The position numbers and the translations under genes were made by a program. The notes below the pieces were generated by a model, which worked only from the letters and a program-made list of their open reading frames with translations, searched no databases and was not told the DNA's origin. Of a DNA stretch of 5,027 nucleotides, positions 1-5,026 are shown piece by piece (the stretch's first letter is position 1; each line of letters starts with the position of its first letter). This DNA comes from Cyanobacteria bacterium UBA11153 (lineage in GTDB: Bacteria; Cyanobacteriota; Cyanobacteriia; Cyanobacteriales; Coleofasciculaceae): NCBI GenBank assembly GCA_003511885.1, contig DOIX01000174.1, positions 1 through 5,027 of the forward strand, in the 5' to 3' direction.

Positions 1-19
1 TTAGATGCGCCGCAGCTTA
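1..19 (+). repeat. Left copy of a 19-bp inverted terminal repeat
   Basis: The first 19 bases (TTAGATGCGCCGCAGCTTA) are the exact reverse complement of 5008-5026. The motif is itself an imperfect palindrome centred on TGCG-C-CGCA, so a single copy could form a small cruciform. Similarity stops right after base 19; the adjoining sequences at the two ends do not match. Its position at the very edge suggests either the terminus of a dispersed repeat or insertion sequence lying outside the window, or a contig that ends where a repeated sequence begins. No transposase is visible next to it. Confidence 0.75.
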
Positions 20-231
20 ACAGATGTGGCTGTTGCTATAGTTAATAAGAGTCCATATTTTTTTGGGGCGAGGAAGTTATCGCCAAAATCAAAAGTCACC
101 CAAACAAAAGTTCAATAATTCTGGTGAATTGGTTTTCAACTTTGAGGATGTGCTAGCTACCGAATAGAGGTGCTATCCTAAATATATTCTATCAAAACCG
201 ATCGACTTTTGTCAGGAAGGAAAAAGGATAT

Positions 232-258
232 CCTACTTTTCCTACTCTTCCTACTTTT
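232..258. repeat. Three tandem 9-bp units, CCTACTTTT
   Basis: Three head-to-tail units lie at 232-240, 241-249 and 250-258. The first and third are identical; the middle one is CCTACTCTT, with one substitution. The tract is pyrimidine-rich on the plus strand and sits in a non-coding, AT-rich stretch. It looks like a replication-slippage microrepeat; no function is evident. Confidence 0.8.
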
Positions 259-352
259 GAACTGCAAAAAATTCAGAAAATAGTGATTTTTTCCTCTCTG
301 ATGGATGAAGATAGAGGATGTTTGCCACTTTTGCGCATTTAGTTTGTATATC

Positions 353-380
353 CCTACACCCTACACCCCACACCCTACAC
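353..380. repeat. Four tandem heptamers, CCTACAC
   Basis: Four 7-bp units run from 353 to 380. Units 1, 2 and 4 are CCTACAC and unit 3 is CCCACAC. Short tandemly repeated repetitive (STRR) heptamers are a known feature of intergenic DNA in filamentous cyanobacteria, and this tract fits that class. The tract is C-rich on the plus strand and G-rich on the minus strand. Confidence 0.8.
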
Positions 381-497
381 CCCTTTCGACAAATTTATAC
401 TAATTCTCTAAATCCCTGCTACATTGGCGATACTGGCTCCCCCCTTAATAAGAGTTTCCAGCGATTGTTCAAAACTCAAAATTCCCAACTCTCCCCA

Positions 498-1427
498 TTA
501 TCGCAATTTTTGGGCTTGATCTTGAGCTAATTTGCTATTATTGCGATAAAGAATCACTCGATCTTGAGCCACTTGATAGCGAGGATGATCTGGTTTCACC
601 TCACTCATTAAATCAGAAGCTTTCTGCCACTTACCTGCCAAATCTAACCACTGAGCCGCTGTTTTTGCCTCCTTACCGTCTGCATTGGCTTGAATTGCTA
701 GTCGCACGGCATCGCCAAAAGGATCCGCAGATGGGGCAGCGGCGCTTGATATGGGTGTGGGAGATGAAGGAGATTGTGTGGATGTCGGAGAAAACCCCGC
801 TGTGGAATTTAAGGCTTGAGTGTTGAGGGGGGCATTCTGTTTCAAGCCAAAATAATCGTACAGAAACCAGCCCACCATCAACAAAAGTACGCTCAAACTA
901 ACACCGCTAATAATCCCGCGACGGAAACGACTATTTTCTTGCAATTGACGGGGCAAAACTGTAGGGAGAGTAGATTTTGACGATAGCTTGCGCTGGGGCA
1001 AAGCAGCGCGCGAAACCCAACCTAAACTTGACTCCTTTGGCTTACCCTTAAATCCTCCTATCAATTGCGTCAAGATATTAGGCTTAGTCAGCTTAATTTC
1101 TTCGCTCCACAGTAGGAGTTGCGGATTCCGATTAATTTCTTCTAACCATAGTAACTGTTGCTCTTGGACGATGCGACTGTTAATTCTCACCCGACTAATA
1201 TTACGCGGGGAAATTTCTTCGAGAATTTGGTGAATTTGTTTCACCACCACAGCGCGCTCCAGTTGTTCTGACACAGCCGCTTCACATAATAGTTGCAGGA
1301 CACCATCAGCTAACATCGCACGAGTTCTAATCTTAGCATCTGCTAGTTTTTTATTTAAAACTTCAATAATAGCCGCCACACTCCCCTGACGAGCTTGGCT
1401 GGCGATATCATCTCTTGAGTCCTGCAT
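498..1427 (-). CDS. Hypothetical single-pass membrane protein, 309 aa
   Basis: Function unknown. Residues 1-120 look helical and soluble and include a charged segment rich in Glu, Gln and Leu (about 55-113). A basic patch RFRR (167-170) precedes one hydrophobic helix (about 171-190), which by the positive-inside rule puts the N-terminus in the cytoplasm and the C-terminus outside the membrane. Residues 200-235 form a Pro/Ser/Thr/Ala-rich linker. The C-terminal segment (236-309) is helical, with W260, W267, the DHPRY turn at 280-284 and a Tyr/Asn/Gln-rich end. From memory, similar tails (AAQW...W..A..LM..V....P.Y..A) occur at the ends of many otherwise unrelated cyanobacterial proteins; I could not check this. 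There is no signal peptide. The ATG at 1427 has no clear Shine-Dalgarno sequence, but it gives a plausible N-terminus. The gene lies 166 bp downstream of apt on the same strand; co-transcription is possible but a hairpin lies between them. Confidence 0.85.
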   Translation of the reverse strand: MQDSRDDIASQARQGSVAAIIEVLNKKLADAKIRTRAMLADGVLQLLCEAAVSEQLERAVVVKQIHQILEEISPRNISRVRINSRIVQEQQLLWLEEINRNPQLLLWSEEIKLTKPNILTQLIGGFKGKPKESSLGWVSRAALPQRKLSSKSTLPTVLPRQLQENSRFRRGIISGVSLSVLLLMVGWFLYDYFGLKQNAPLNTQALNSTAGFSPTSTQSPSSPTPISSAAAPSADPFGDAVRLAIQANADGKEAKTAAQWLDLAGKWQKASDLMSEVKPDHPRYQVAQDRVILYRNNSKLAQDQAQKLR

Positions 1428-1501
1428 TTTTCGTTAATTTATCAATTTTGGTAGCTGTCACTGCGGTTTGAGTAACTATGTTTGCTCAGAGTTTAGGAAT
1501 A

Positions 1502-1528
1502 TAATGCTATCCTTTGAGGATAGCATTA
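1502..1528 (-). terminator. Perfect 12-bp hairpin downstream of apt, possible terminator
   Basis: Arms 1502-1513 and 1517-1528 (AGGATAGCATTA and its complement) pair perfectly around a 3-nt loop. The hairpin starts 65 nt beyond the apt stop codon and ends 74 nt before the start of the 309-aa gene. Read on the minus strand, the stem is followed by TATTCC instead of a long U-tract, so it would be a weak intrinsic terminator. It could instead act as an operator palindrome or a processing site in the leader of the 309-aa gene. The stem is certain; the role is inferred. Confidence 0.45.
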
Positions 1529-1540
1529 GTTAGCATTAGT
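1521..1540. repeat. Tandem duplication of TAGCATTAGT
   Basis: Two exact 10-bp copies lie side by side at 1521-1530 and 1531-1540. The first copy overlaps the right arm of the adjacent hairpin, so part of that arm (TAGCATTA) occurs twice and could pair with the left arm in two registers. Confidence 0.8.
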
Positions 1541-1593
1541 TATCTGGTAGTGCCTACTCCCCAGCAGGGCATCCCTTGTGCCACTCCCTCAAA

Positions 1594-2112
1594 CTAATAC
1601 TCCACCAAAGTCAAAATCGGCACATCAGGTAACTTCTGACGACCTGCCAAATCCGTTAGTTCGATAATAAAACCAAAGCCCACAAGTTCGCTACCAGTTT
1701 GTTGGATAAGTTGTGCTGTCGCACCTGCGGTGCCACCTGTAGCAATTACATCATCAACGATGAGAACCCGACTACCCGGATGAAAGGCATCTTGATGGAT
1801 TTCTAAGCGATCTGTGCCATACTCTAATTCGTACTCGATGGTATGAACTGCGGCTGGTAACTTGCCCGGTTTGCGGACGGGGATAAAGCCAGTACCGAGT
1901 TGATAAGCCAGTGGCGCACCAAAAATAAAGCCACGAGATTCCATACCTACCACATAGTCAGGAGATAATCCTGCCTCTTTACACTTTTGAGCGAGCGTGT
2001 CTATCGTATAACGGAGTCCGTCTGGATTTTGGAGTAGGGAGGTGATATCCCGAAACACAATGCCGGGTTTGGGGAAATCTGGAATATCGCGAATCAGAGA
2101 TTTTAGATTCAT
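1594..2112 (-). CDS. apt: Adenine phosphoribosyltransferase
   Basis: Cytoplasmic purine-salvage enzyme (EC 2.4.2.7) that joins adenine to PRPP to give AMP and pyrophosphate. The family signature is complete. The N-terminal adenine-side segment [16 protein letters not shown] spans residues 9-24. GMESRGF lies at 56-62. RKPGKLP (80-86) begins the flexible catalytic loop region. The PRPP-binding loop [13 protein letters not shown] spans 116-128 with the acidic pair D120-D121. The C-terminal [11 protein letters not shown] lies at 151-161. At 172 aa it has the usual size for short bacterial and cyanobacterial Apt proteins. The ATG at 2112 gives the expected N-terminus directly before the conserved DIPDFPKPG block; no Shine-Dalgarno sequence precedes it, which is common in cyanobacteria. 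It is divergent from the DUF3038/DUF4335 pair and is followed, after a hairpin, by the 309-aa gene. No truncation or frameshift is visible. Confidence 0.97.
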   Translation of the reverse strand: MNLKSLIRDIPDFPKPGIVFRDITSLLQNPDGLRYTIDTLAQKCKEAGLSPDYVVGMESRGFIFGAPLAYQLGTGFIPVRKPGKLPAAVHTIEYELEYGTDRLEIHQDAFHPGSRVLIVDDVIATGGTAGATAQLIQQTGSELVGFGFIIELTDLAGRQKLPDVPILTLVEY

Positions 2113-2121
2113 GGTCAGGTT

Positions 2122-2430
2122 TCATGGGCTACCAAGAAAATCGTACACTGGAAATATCTGATGCGATCGCTCGATCTCACATCCGACACTCTGGAGCCAT
2201 AGTCTGGCGGGAGGCTGCGGGATGTCGCACTGGAGGGAGTCAACCAGTCGCTTCAGCCAATAAGCTTGCGTTTGCTTTTCCACATCCTTAAACTGTACTG
2301 ACGTTAACAGCCCAATGCAACGGCGACATATATCCCGGTACGAGTTATTTTGATTTTGTATACAGATATGGATGATGATATGGAAATCTTTGATGACAGA
2401 GTTACCAGCCTCTAGCCCCTCCCCTCTCAC
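2122..2430 (-). CDS. Doubtful small ORF upstream of apt, 102 codons
   Basis: I do not recognise this product. It is open from a GTG at 2430 to a TGA ending at 2122, only 9 bp before the apt start and on the same strand, as a leading operon gene could be. The middle and end (residues about 28-102) look protein-like, with YRDICRRCIGLL (31-42), QAYWLKRLVDSL (55-66) and PQPPARLWLQSVGCEIE (71-87). The start is doubtful: the first seven or so residues are encoded by a C-rich heptamer tract, no in-frame ATG exists, and there is no ribosome-binding site. It may be a real small gene with a misplaced start, a decayed remnant of a longer gene, or chance. Confidence 0.3.
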   Translation of the reverse strand: MRGEGLEAGNSVIKDFHIIIHICIQNQNNSYRDICRRCIGLLTSVQFKDVEKQTQAYWLKRLVDSLQCDIPQPPARLWLQSVGCEIERSHQIFPVYDFLGSP

Positions 2431-2443
2431 CCCTAACCTCTAA
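2409..2443. repeat. Five degenerate C-rich heptamers
   Basis: Units CCTCTAG, CCCCTCC, CCTCTCA, CCCCTAA and CCTCTAA follow one another in exact 7-bp register, with a further CCC beginning a sixth. The rough consensus is CCYCTAA. This looks like an aged STRR-type heptamer tract. It supplies the first codons of the doubtful minus-strand ORF, which argues against that start. Confidence 0.65.
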
Positions 2444-2488
2444 CCCATTATGGCGACACAAATGCCAATATTGAAAGGTCAGGTATTT

Positions 2489-2507
2489 TATAGGTTATCA
2501 ACCTGTA
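2489..2507 (+). promoter_or_regulatory. Small hairpin in the DUF3038 upstream region
   Basis: Arms 2489-2496 (TATAGGTT) and 2500-2507 (AACCTGTA) pair over 8 bp with one G-U wobble and a 3-nt ATC loop, ending 45 nt before the ATG. It could be a leader-RNA structure or a small operator. It is short enough to be chance, and no promoter could be placed relative to it. Confidence 0.3.
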
Positions 2508-2552
2508 GATATTACTGTTTTAGCAGTCATTTCACCTAAAATTGCTATTTTA

Positions 2553-3179
2553 ATGAATATTCCTGCGATCGCGATGCCGACAAACAGCCCTATTGCCCAG
2601 TCAAAACCGATGATTTTGGATAGTTTACCAGATCCAGCAATTTCCAAGTGGGAATGTCCGACACGGAGTCGGCAACAGATAGACTTGATTCTGCTTGCTA
2701 TTGAAGCACTGGAGTTGGGAGGCTCGGAAGCGATGCTAGTCATGGCAAAGCAGCTAGAATTGGAGGATATCATCAAAAATCGGGTTGTCCTTTGGCGTAT
2801 CCGCTGTTCAAATCCCTTACGGCGCTCTTACATCCGTCGTCCTCTGAGTCTTGAGGAAGCGAAGGCGTTAGTCTTGATTGCCAGTTATCTGGCACGGCGC
2901 ATGACGGTTTTAATTAGGCAGCTACTCTTGGCTTATCAGCAAATGAGTGAGAAGCAAGTGCCTTTGGAACAACATTTTCGTTTATCTGAGTATCTGGAAA
3001 GATTCCGGGTGCATTTTCGCAGTAGGATGAATCCGCGACGAGCGAAAGTTCTTGCTTACAGCACCGACGATAAGTTAAATGAATTGGCGCTGTCTCTCTT
3101 GAGTCAGTTGCTCTTTTGTACGGGTACGTCGGGAATGGAGCGCTTTTGGATTAGCTTGTTTGATGGAGAAGTTGCATGA
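2553..3179 (+). CDS. DUF3038 domain-containing protein, 208 aa
   Basis: Member of a conserved cyanobacterial family of unknown function (DUF3038), recognised from characteristic blocks. These are ILDSLPDPAI (21-30), QIDLILLAIEALELGGSEA (42-60), LWRIRCSNPLRRS (80-92), RRPLSLEEAKALVL (95-108), LARRMTVLIRQLLLAYQQMSE (113-133), FRVHFRSRMNPRR (151-163) and the very conserved end SGMERFWISLFDGEVA (193-208). It is full length, without a signal peptide or a clear membrane segment, and appears mostly helical and Arg-rich, so it is probably cytoplasmic. The ATG at 2553 lacks a Shine-Dalgarno sequence; a second in-frame ATG at residue 8 (2574) is an alternative, because conservation only begins near residue 20. 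Its stop overlaps the start of the DUF4335 gene by ATGA, indicating one operon with coupled translation and probably a shared process. Confidence 0.93.
   Translation: MNIPAIAMPTNSPIAQSKPMILDSLPDPAISKWECPTRSRQQIDLILLAIEALELGGSEAMLVMAKQLELEDIIKNRVVLWRIRCSNPLRRSYIRRPLSLEEAKALVLIASYLARRMTVLIRQLLLAYQQMSEKQVPLEQHFRLSEYLERFRVHFRSRMNPRRAKVLAYSTDDKLNELALSLLSQLLFCTGTSGMERFWISLFDGEVA
3165..3168 (+). promoter_or_regulatory. Shine-Dalgarno GGAG for the DUF4335 gene
   Basis: GGAG lies seven bases before the ATG at 3176, inside the last codons of the DUF3038 gene. It is the only well-placed ribosome-binding site among the genes here. Together with the ATGA overlap it supports this start and argues for re-initiation after DUF3038 translation. 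Confidence 0.7.
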
Positions 3180-4585
3180 CGATAAGACGACAGTATAGTC
3201 TGCCTAATTGTACGTTAATTCTGGAGGGATTGATCGACCCAACGGGAACAGTGAATTCGATGGATCCTCGCCCGATGATGACGATTTTAGTTAATGCGGA
3301 ATGTTATTTTGCGGGCTACAATCAGCCGATTAGTGGTGGGCGAGACTTTTTTGAAAGTTTGGTTAATGCTGCCAGCAGTTATGCTCAGGAATTCTTGAGT
3401 CAAGTTCATCATCCCAAAATGCACGGAGATAAGCCATCTTTAGTGCAGTTTAAGTCTCTCAAAGATCGAAATTTACACCAATTGACGGTATTGCCCGCTC
3501 CTGATGCTGTGGCTAGTGGTGTGGGTTTGGGAACGGATCGTGCTGTAATGGATCGAGAGCAAGGTTTACAGATTAATTTGACAACGGTGCAGTTGTTTGA
3601 CTTGGTGGAGGCTATCGATCAGTTTCTGGCGGATAGGCAAACTTTGCCGGATATGAATGTATCTTTGCAACCTGTTTCCCGGCGCTACCGCAAGGGAGAT
3701 CAACCTTTGGCACAAAGAGCTGCACCTGCAGCATTGGGGATGGCTAGTTTAACCGTAGCAGCGATCGCGTTTTTTTTGGTTCCTGTCCCGGAAGTCCGTC
3801 CACCTCAGCCTCAACCTAATGCGACGGAAACTACTTCCTCTAGCACGCCTTCGCCAACTGTGCCCCAAGCATCTCCTCCTAATCCAGATGAGTTGGAGAA
3901 GGTGTTAGCTTCAGCTCAGGATATTACGGATCCCACTGAGGTAGATTATTTAAAACGCTATCTTTATCGAGAATTAGATCGACGTTGGCAAAATCGCCAA
4001 GAGGTGGATCGAAATTTAGAATATCAGGTGGGAGTTGGTAAAGATGGTAAAATTGTCGGTTACAAGCACCTGAATGATATTTCTCTCGAAGATCGGAAAA
4101 AAACTCCTCTCCTTGATTTGCTTTACATTCCTACCCAAGGCGGTACTATACCTCAAGAAGCTATTGCTCAATTTCGGGTAGTATTTACGAATAAAGGTGT
4201 TCTGCAAATTAGTCCTTGGAAACTAGTTAAAGGTGAACCAGGATTAGGACCAGAAATTACGGATAAAGCTGTTTTGAGAGATTTGAACGATCGCATTCAC
4301 AAACAACTGAGCAACTTGTGGAAGGGAACTCCAAAAGCCCAAAAAGCTTTAAAATATAGAATTGGTGTCACTGAAGATGGCGCGATCGCAGATTACGAGC
4401 CAATTAATCAGCCTGCTTGGGATTACGTTCAAGAAACTCCTCTGGAAAAGGATAAATTGATCGAACCAGAAGCCGCTAGTCCTGGCACTCAGGGTACTAT
4501 ACTTCCTCAGAAGCCTTTAGCTCAATTTCAGGTTGTTTTTCGGCCTAATGGTGTTGTGGAAGTTAGCCCTTTACGAGGGAGGTGA
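3176..4585 (+). CDS. DUF4335 domain-containing membrane protein, 469 aa
   Basis: Cyanobacterial family of unknown function, typically found next to DUF3038. The N-terminal domain (about 1-165) starts with RRQYSLPNCTLILEGL (4-19) and includes MMTILVNAECYF (34-45), GGRDFFESLVNAASSYAQEFL (54-74) and INLTTVQLFDLVEAIDQFLAD (133-153). A basic stretch RRYRKG (169-174) precedes one membrane helix (about 183-204), predicting an inside N-terminus and an outside C-terminus. Residues 205-237 are a Pro/Ser/Thr linker. The rest holds two related repeats (about 249-348 and 360-465). Each has a helix ending in Trp (W271, W382), the pattern LxYx(V/I)GVxxDGxI (281-293, 392-404), a TPL (310-312, 421-423) and AQFxVVFxxxGVxxxSP (331-347, 449-465). 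The repeat pattern recalls TolA/TonB C-terminal domains; this is inference only. Start is fixed by the ATGA overlap and GGAG. Confidence 0.92.
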   Translation: MTIRRQYSLPNCTLILEGLIDPTGTVNSMDPRPMMTILVNAECYFAGYNQPISGGRDFFESLVNAASSYAQEFLSQVHHPKMHGDKPSLVQFKSLKDRNLHQLTVLPAPDAVASGVGLGTDRAVMDREQGLQINLTTVQLFDLVEAIDQFLADRQTLPDMNVSLQPVSRRYRKGDQPLAQRAAPAALGMASLTVAAIAFFLVPVPEVRPPQPQPNATETTSSSTPSPTVPQASPPNPDELEKVLASAQDITDPTEVDYLKRYLYRELDRRWQNRQEVDRNLEYQVGVGKDGKIVGYKHLNDISLEDRKKTPLLDLLYIPTQGGTIPQEAIAQFRVVFTNKGVLQISPWKLVKGEPGLGPEITDKAVLRDLNDRIHKQLSNLWKGTPKAQKALKYRIGVTEDGAIADYEPINQPAWDYVQETPLEKDKLIEPEAASPGTQGTILPQKPLAQFQVVFRPNGVVEVSPLRGR

Positions 4586-4593
4586 TGGAGTAG

Positions 4594-4656
4594 TTGACAG
4601 TTGACAGTTGACAGTTGACAGTTGATAGTTGACAGTTGACAGTTGATAGTTGACAG
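4594..4656. repeat. Nine tandem heptamers, TTGACAG/TTGATAG
   Basis: The array is exactly 63 bp with no register break. Units 1-4, 6, 7 and 9 are TTGACAG; units 5 and 8 are TTGATAG. The run of units 6-8 (C, C, T variant) resembles that of units 3-5, which suggests that a 21-bp block was duplicated. It begins 9 bp after the DUF4335 stop codon. This is a typical STRR heptamer array of filamentous cyanobacteria. Copy number probably varies between strains. Confidence 0.92.
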
Positions 4657-4666
4657 TAAACTGTAG

Positions 4667-4725
4667 GGGCGGGTTTAGCGAGTAACATTAGCCACCCATT
4701 AGTAACCTTCCATCAAAACCCGCCC
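4667..4725. repeat. Palindromic element with 10-bp GC-rich arms
   Basis: GGGCGGGTTT (4667-4676) pairs perfectly with AAACCCGCCC (4716-4725) across a 39-nt loop; a G-U pair (4666/4726) can extend it. The loop contains two CATTAG copies (4686-4691, 4697-4702). Elements of this kind, with GGGCGGGTTT-type ends, look to me like dispersed cyanobacterial palindromic repeats, recalled without a check. In RNA it would form a stem downstream of the DUF4335 gene and could stabilise or end that transcript, although no U-tract follows. Confidence 0.65.
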
Positions 4726-4793
4726 TGATAGTTGATAGGGGGATAAGGGAAAAGAGAGTGGGGAATTAATGGGTGACTTTTGAGTTTCTTTCC

Positions 4794-4821
4794 GTTCCCC
4801 ATTCCCCGTTCCCCATTCCCC
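4794..4821. repeat. Two 14-bp units built from GTTCCCC and ATTCCCC
   Basis: GTTCCCCATTCCCC occurs twice in direct succession (4794-4807, 4808-4821). Each copy consists of two heptamers that differ only in the first base, so the tract is four heptamers of RTTCCCC. It is in the same class as the other intergenic heptamer tracts but has an unrelated unit sequence. Confidence 0.85.
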
Positions 4822-4823
4822 GT

Positions 4824-4837
4824 TTTTGACTTTTGAC
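4824..4837. repeat. Two tandem TTTTGAC heptamers
   Basis: TTTTGAC at 4824-4830 and 4831-4837 follows the RTTCCCC tract almost directly. A related piece, GACTTTTGA, occurs at 4775-4783. The unit shares the TTGAC core with the TTGACAG array about 170 bp upstream, so the two may be related in origin. Confidence 0.55.
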
Positions 4838-5007
4838 TTGATTCCCTGATTTTATCTCAGACAAAGTATAAATAATTCTGAAAAGTAGCTGTAATTTCTT
4901 GCCGATACCAGCTCAGTGAAATAACATATAGATGAGGGAAAATATTATCTGTTCATCCTCATCCTAGTATCAGACCAAATCAGCTTTTCAAAACCCCGCG
5001 ATTGTCA

Positions 5008-5026
5008 TAAGCTGCGGCGCATCTAA
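5008..5026 (-). repeat. Right copy of the 19-bp inverted terminal repeat
   Basis: TAAGCTGCGGCGCATCTAA is the exact reverse complement of bases 1-19, leaving a single A after it at the window edge. Read inward from either end, the repeat has the same sequence, which gives the whole window the outline of an element with terminal inverted repeats. No target-site duplication can be judged, because no flanking sequence is present. Confidence 0.75.

Larger units (their letters stand above)
1..497. other. Non-coding region downstream of the 309-aa gene
   Basis: I find no convincing gene here. The only sizeable plus-strand frame (318-530) runs through a CCTACAC repeat and into the antisense of the neighbouring gene, has a low-complexity composition and resembles no family I know. 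The stretch is AT-rich with T-runs near 59-66 and 286-291. It holds the terminal repeat copy, a 9-bp tandem repeat (232-258) and a 7-bp tandem repeat (353-380). I could not find a convincing rho-independent terminator for the minus-strand gene that ends at 498. Confidence 0.6.
2113..2552. other. Region between divergent genes apt and DUF3038
   Basis: This 440-bp gap must contain the promoters for apt (minus) and the DUF3038/DUF4335 pair (plus) if they are transcribed from here. I could not identify a well-spaced -35/-10 pair on either strand. It contains a doubtful 102-codon minus-strand reading frame (2122-2430), a HIP1 site (2163-2170), degenerate C-rich heptamers (2409-2443) and a small hairpin (2489-2507). 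The plus-strand side next to the DUF3038 start (about 2461-2552) is AT-rich, as expected of a promoter and leader. Confidence 0.6.
2163..4389. other. Four HIP1 octamers (GCGATCGC) within this span
   Basis: Exact sites lie at 2163-2170, 2565-2572, 3761-3768 and 4382-4389. HIP1 is a palindrome strongly over-represented in many cyanobacterial genomes, and four in 5 kb is a good lineage marker. The last three lie in coding sequence, all in the same reading register, each encoding Ala-Ile-Ala: at residues 5-7 of the DUF3038 protein and at residues 196-198 and 403-405 of the DUF4335 protein. None occurs in the first 2.1 kb. Confidence 0.9.

Noticed and set aside
353..380. CCTACAC tract as a CRISPR array
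   Set aside because: Units are 7 bp and directly adjacent, with no unique spacers. The same applies to the TTGACAG array.
318..530. Plus-strand 70-codon ORF
   Set aside because: It reads through a heptamer repeat and into the antisense of the 309-aa gene, has a low-complexity His/Pro/Thr/Leu-rich composition and no ribosome site; treated as spurious.
988..1233. Plus-strand 81-codon ORF
   Set aside because: Lies wholly antisense to the well-supported 309-aa gene and has no recognisable protein character.
2461..2552. A sigma-70-type promoter using TTGAAA at 2471-2476
   Set aside because: The hexamer 17 bp downstream (GTTATC) is a poor -10 match and no better pairing was found, so no promoter is called.
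2498..2776. Minus-strand 92-codon ORF with a hydrophobic stretch
   Set aside because: Mostly antisense to the start of the conserved DUF3038 gene; the hydrophobic run is the mirror of its codons.
3770..3777. Run of eight T as a programmed frameshift site in the DUF4335 gene
   Set aside because: The run encodes Phe-Phe-Leu of the membrane helix and the frame stays open and family-like on both sides. There is no adjacent stem or sensible alternative product.
4016..4207. Minus-strand 63-codon ORF
   Set aside because: Entirely antisense to the DUF4335 gene, inside its first C-terminal repeat.
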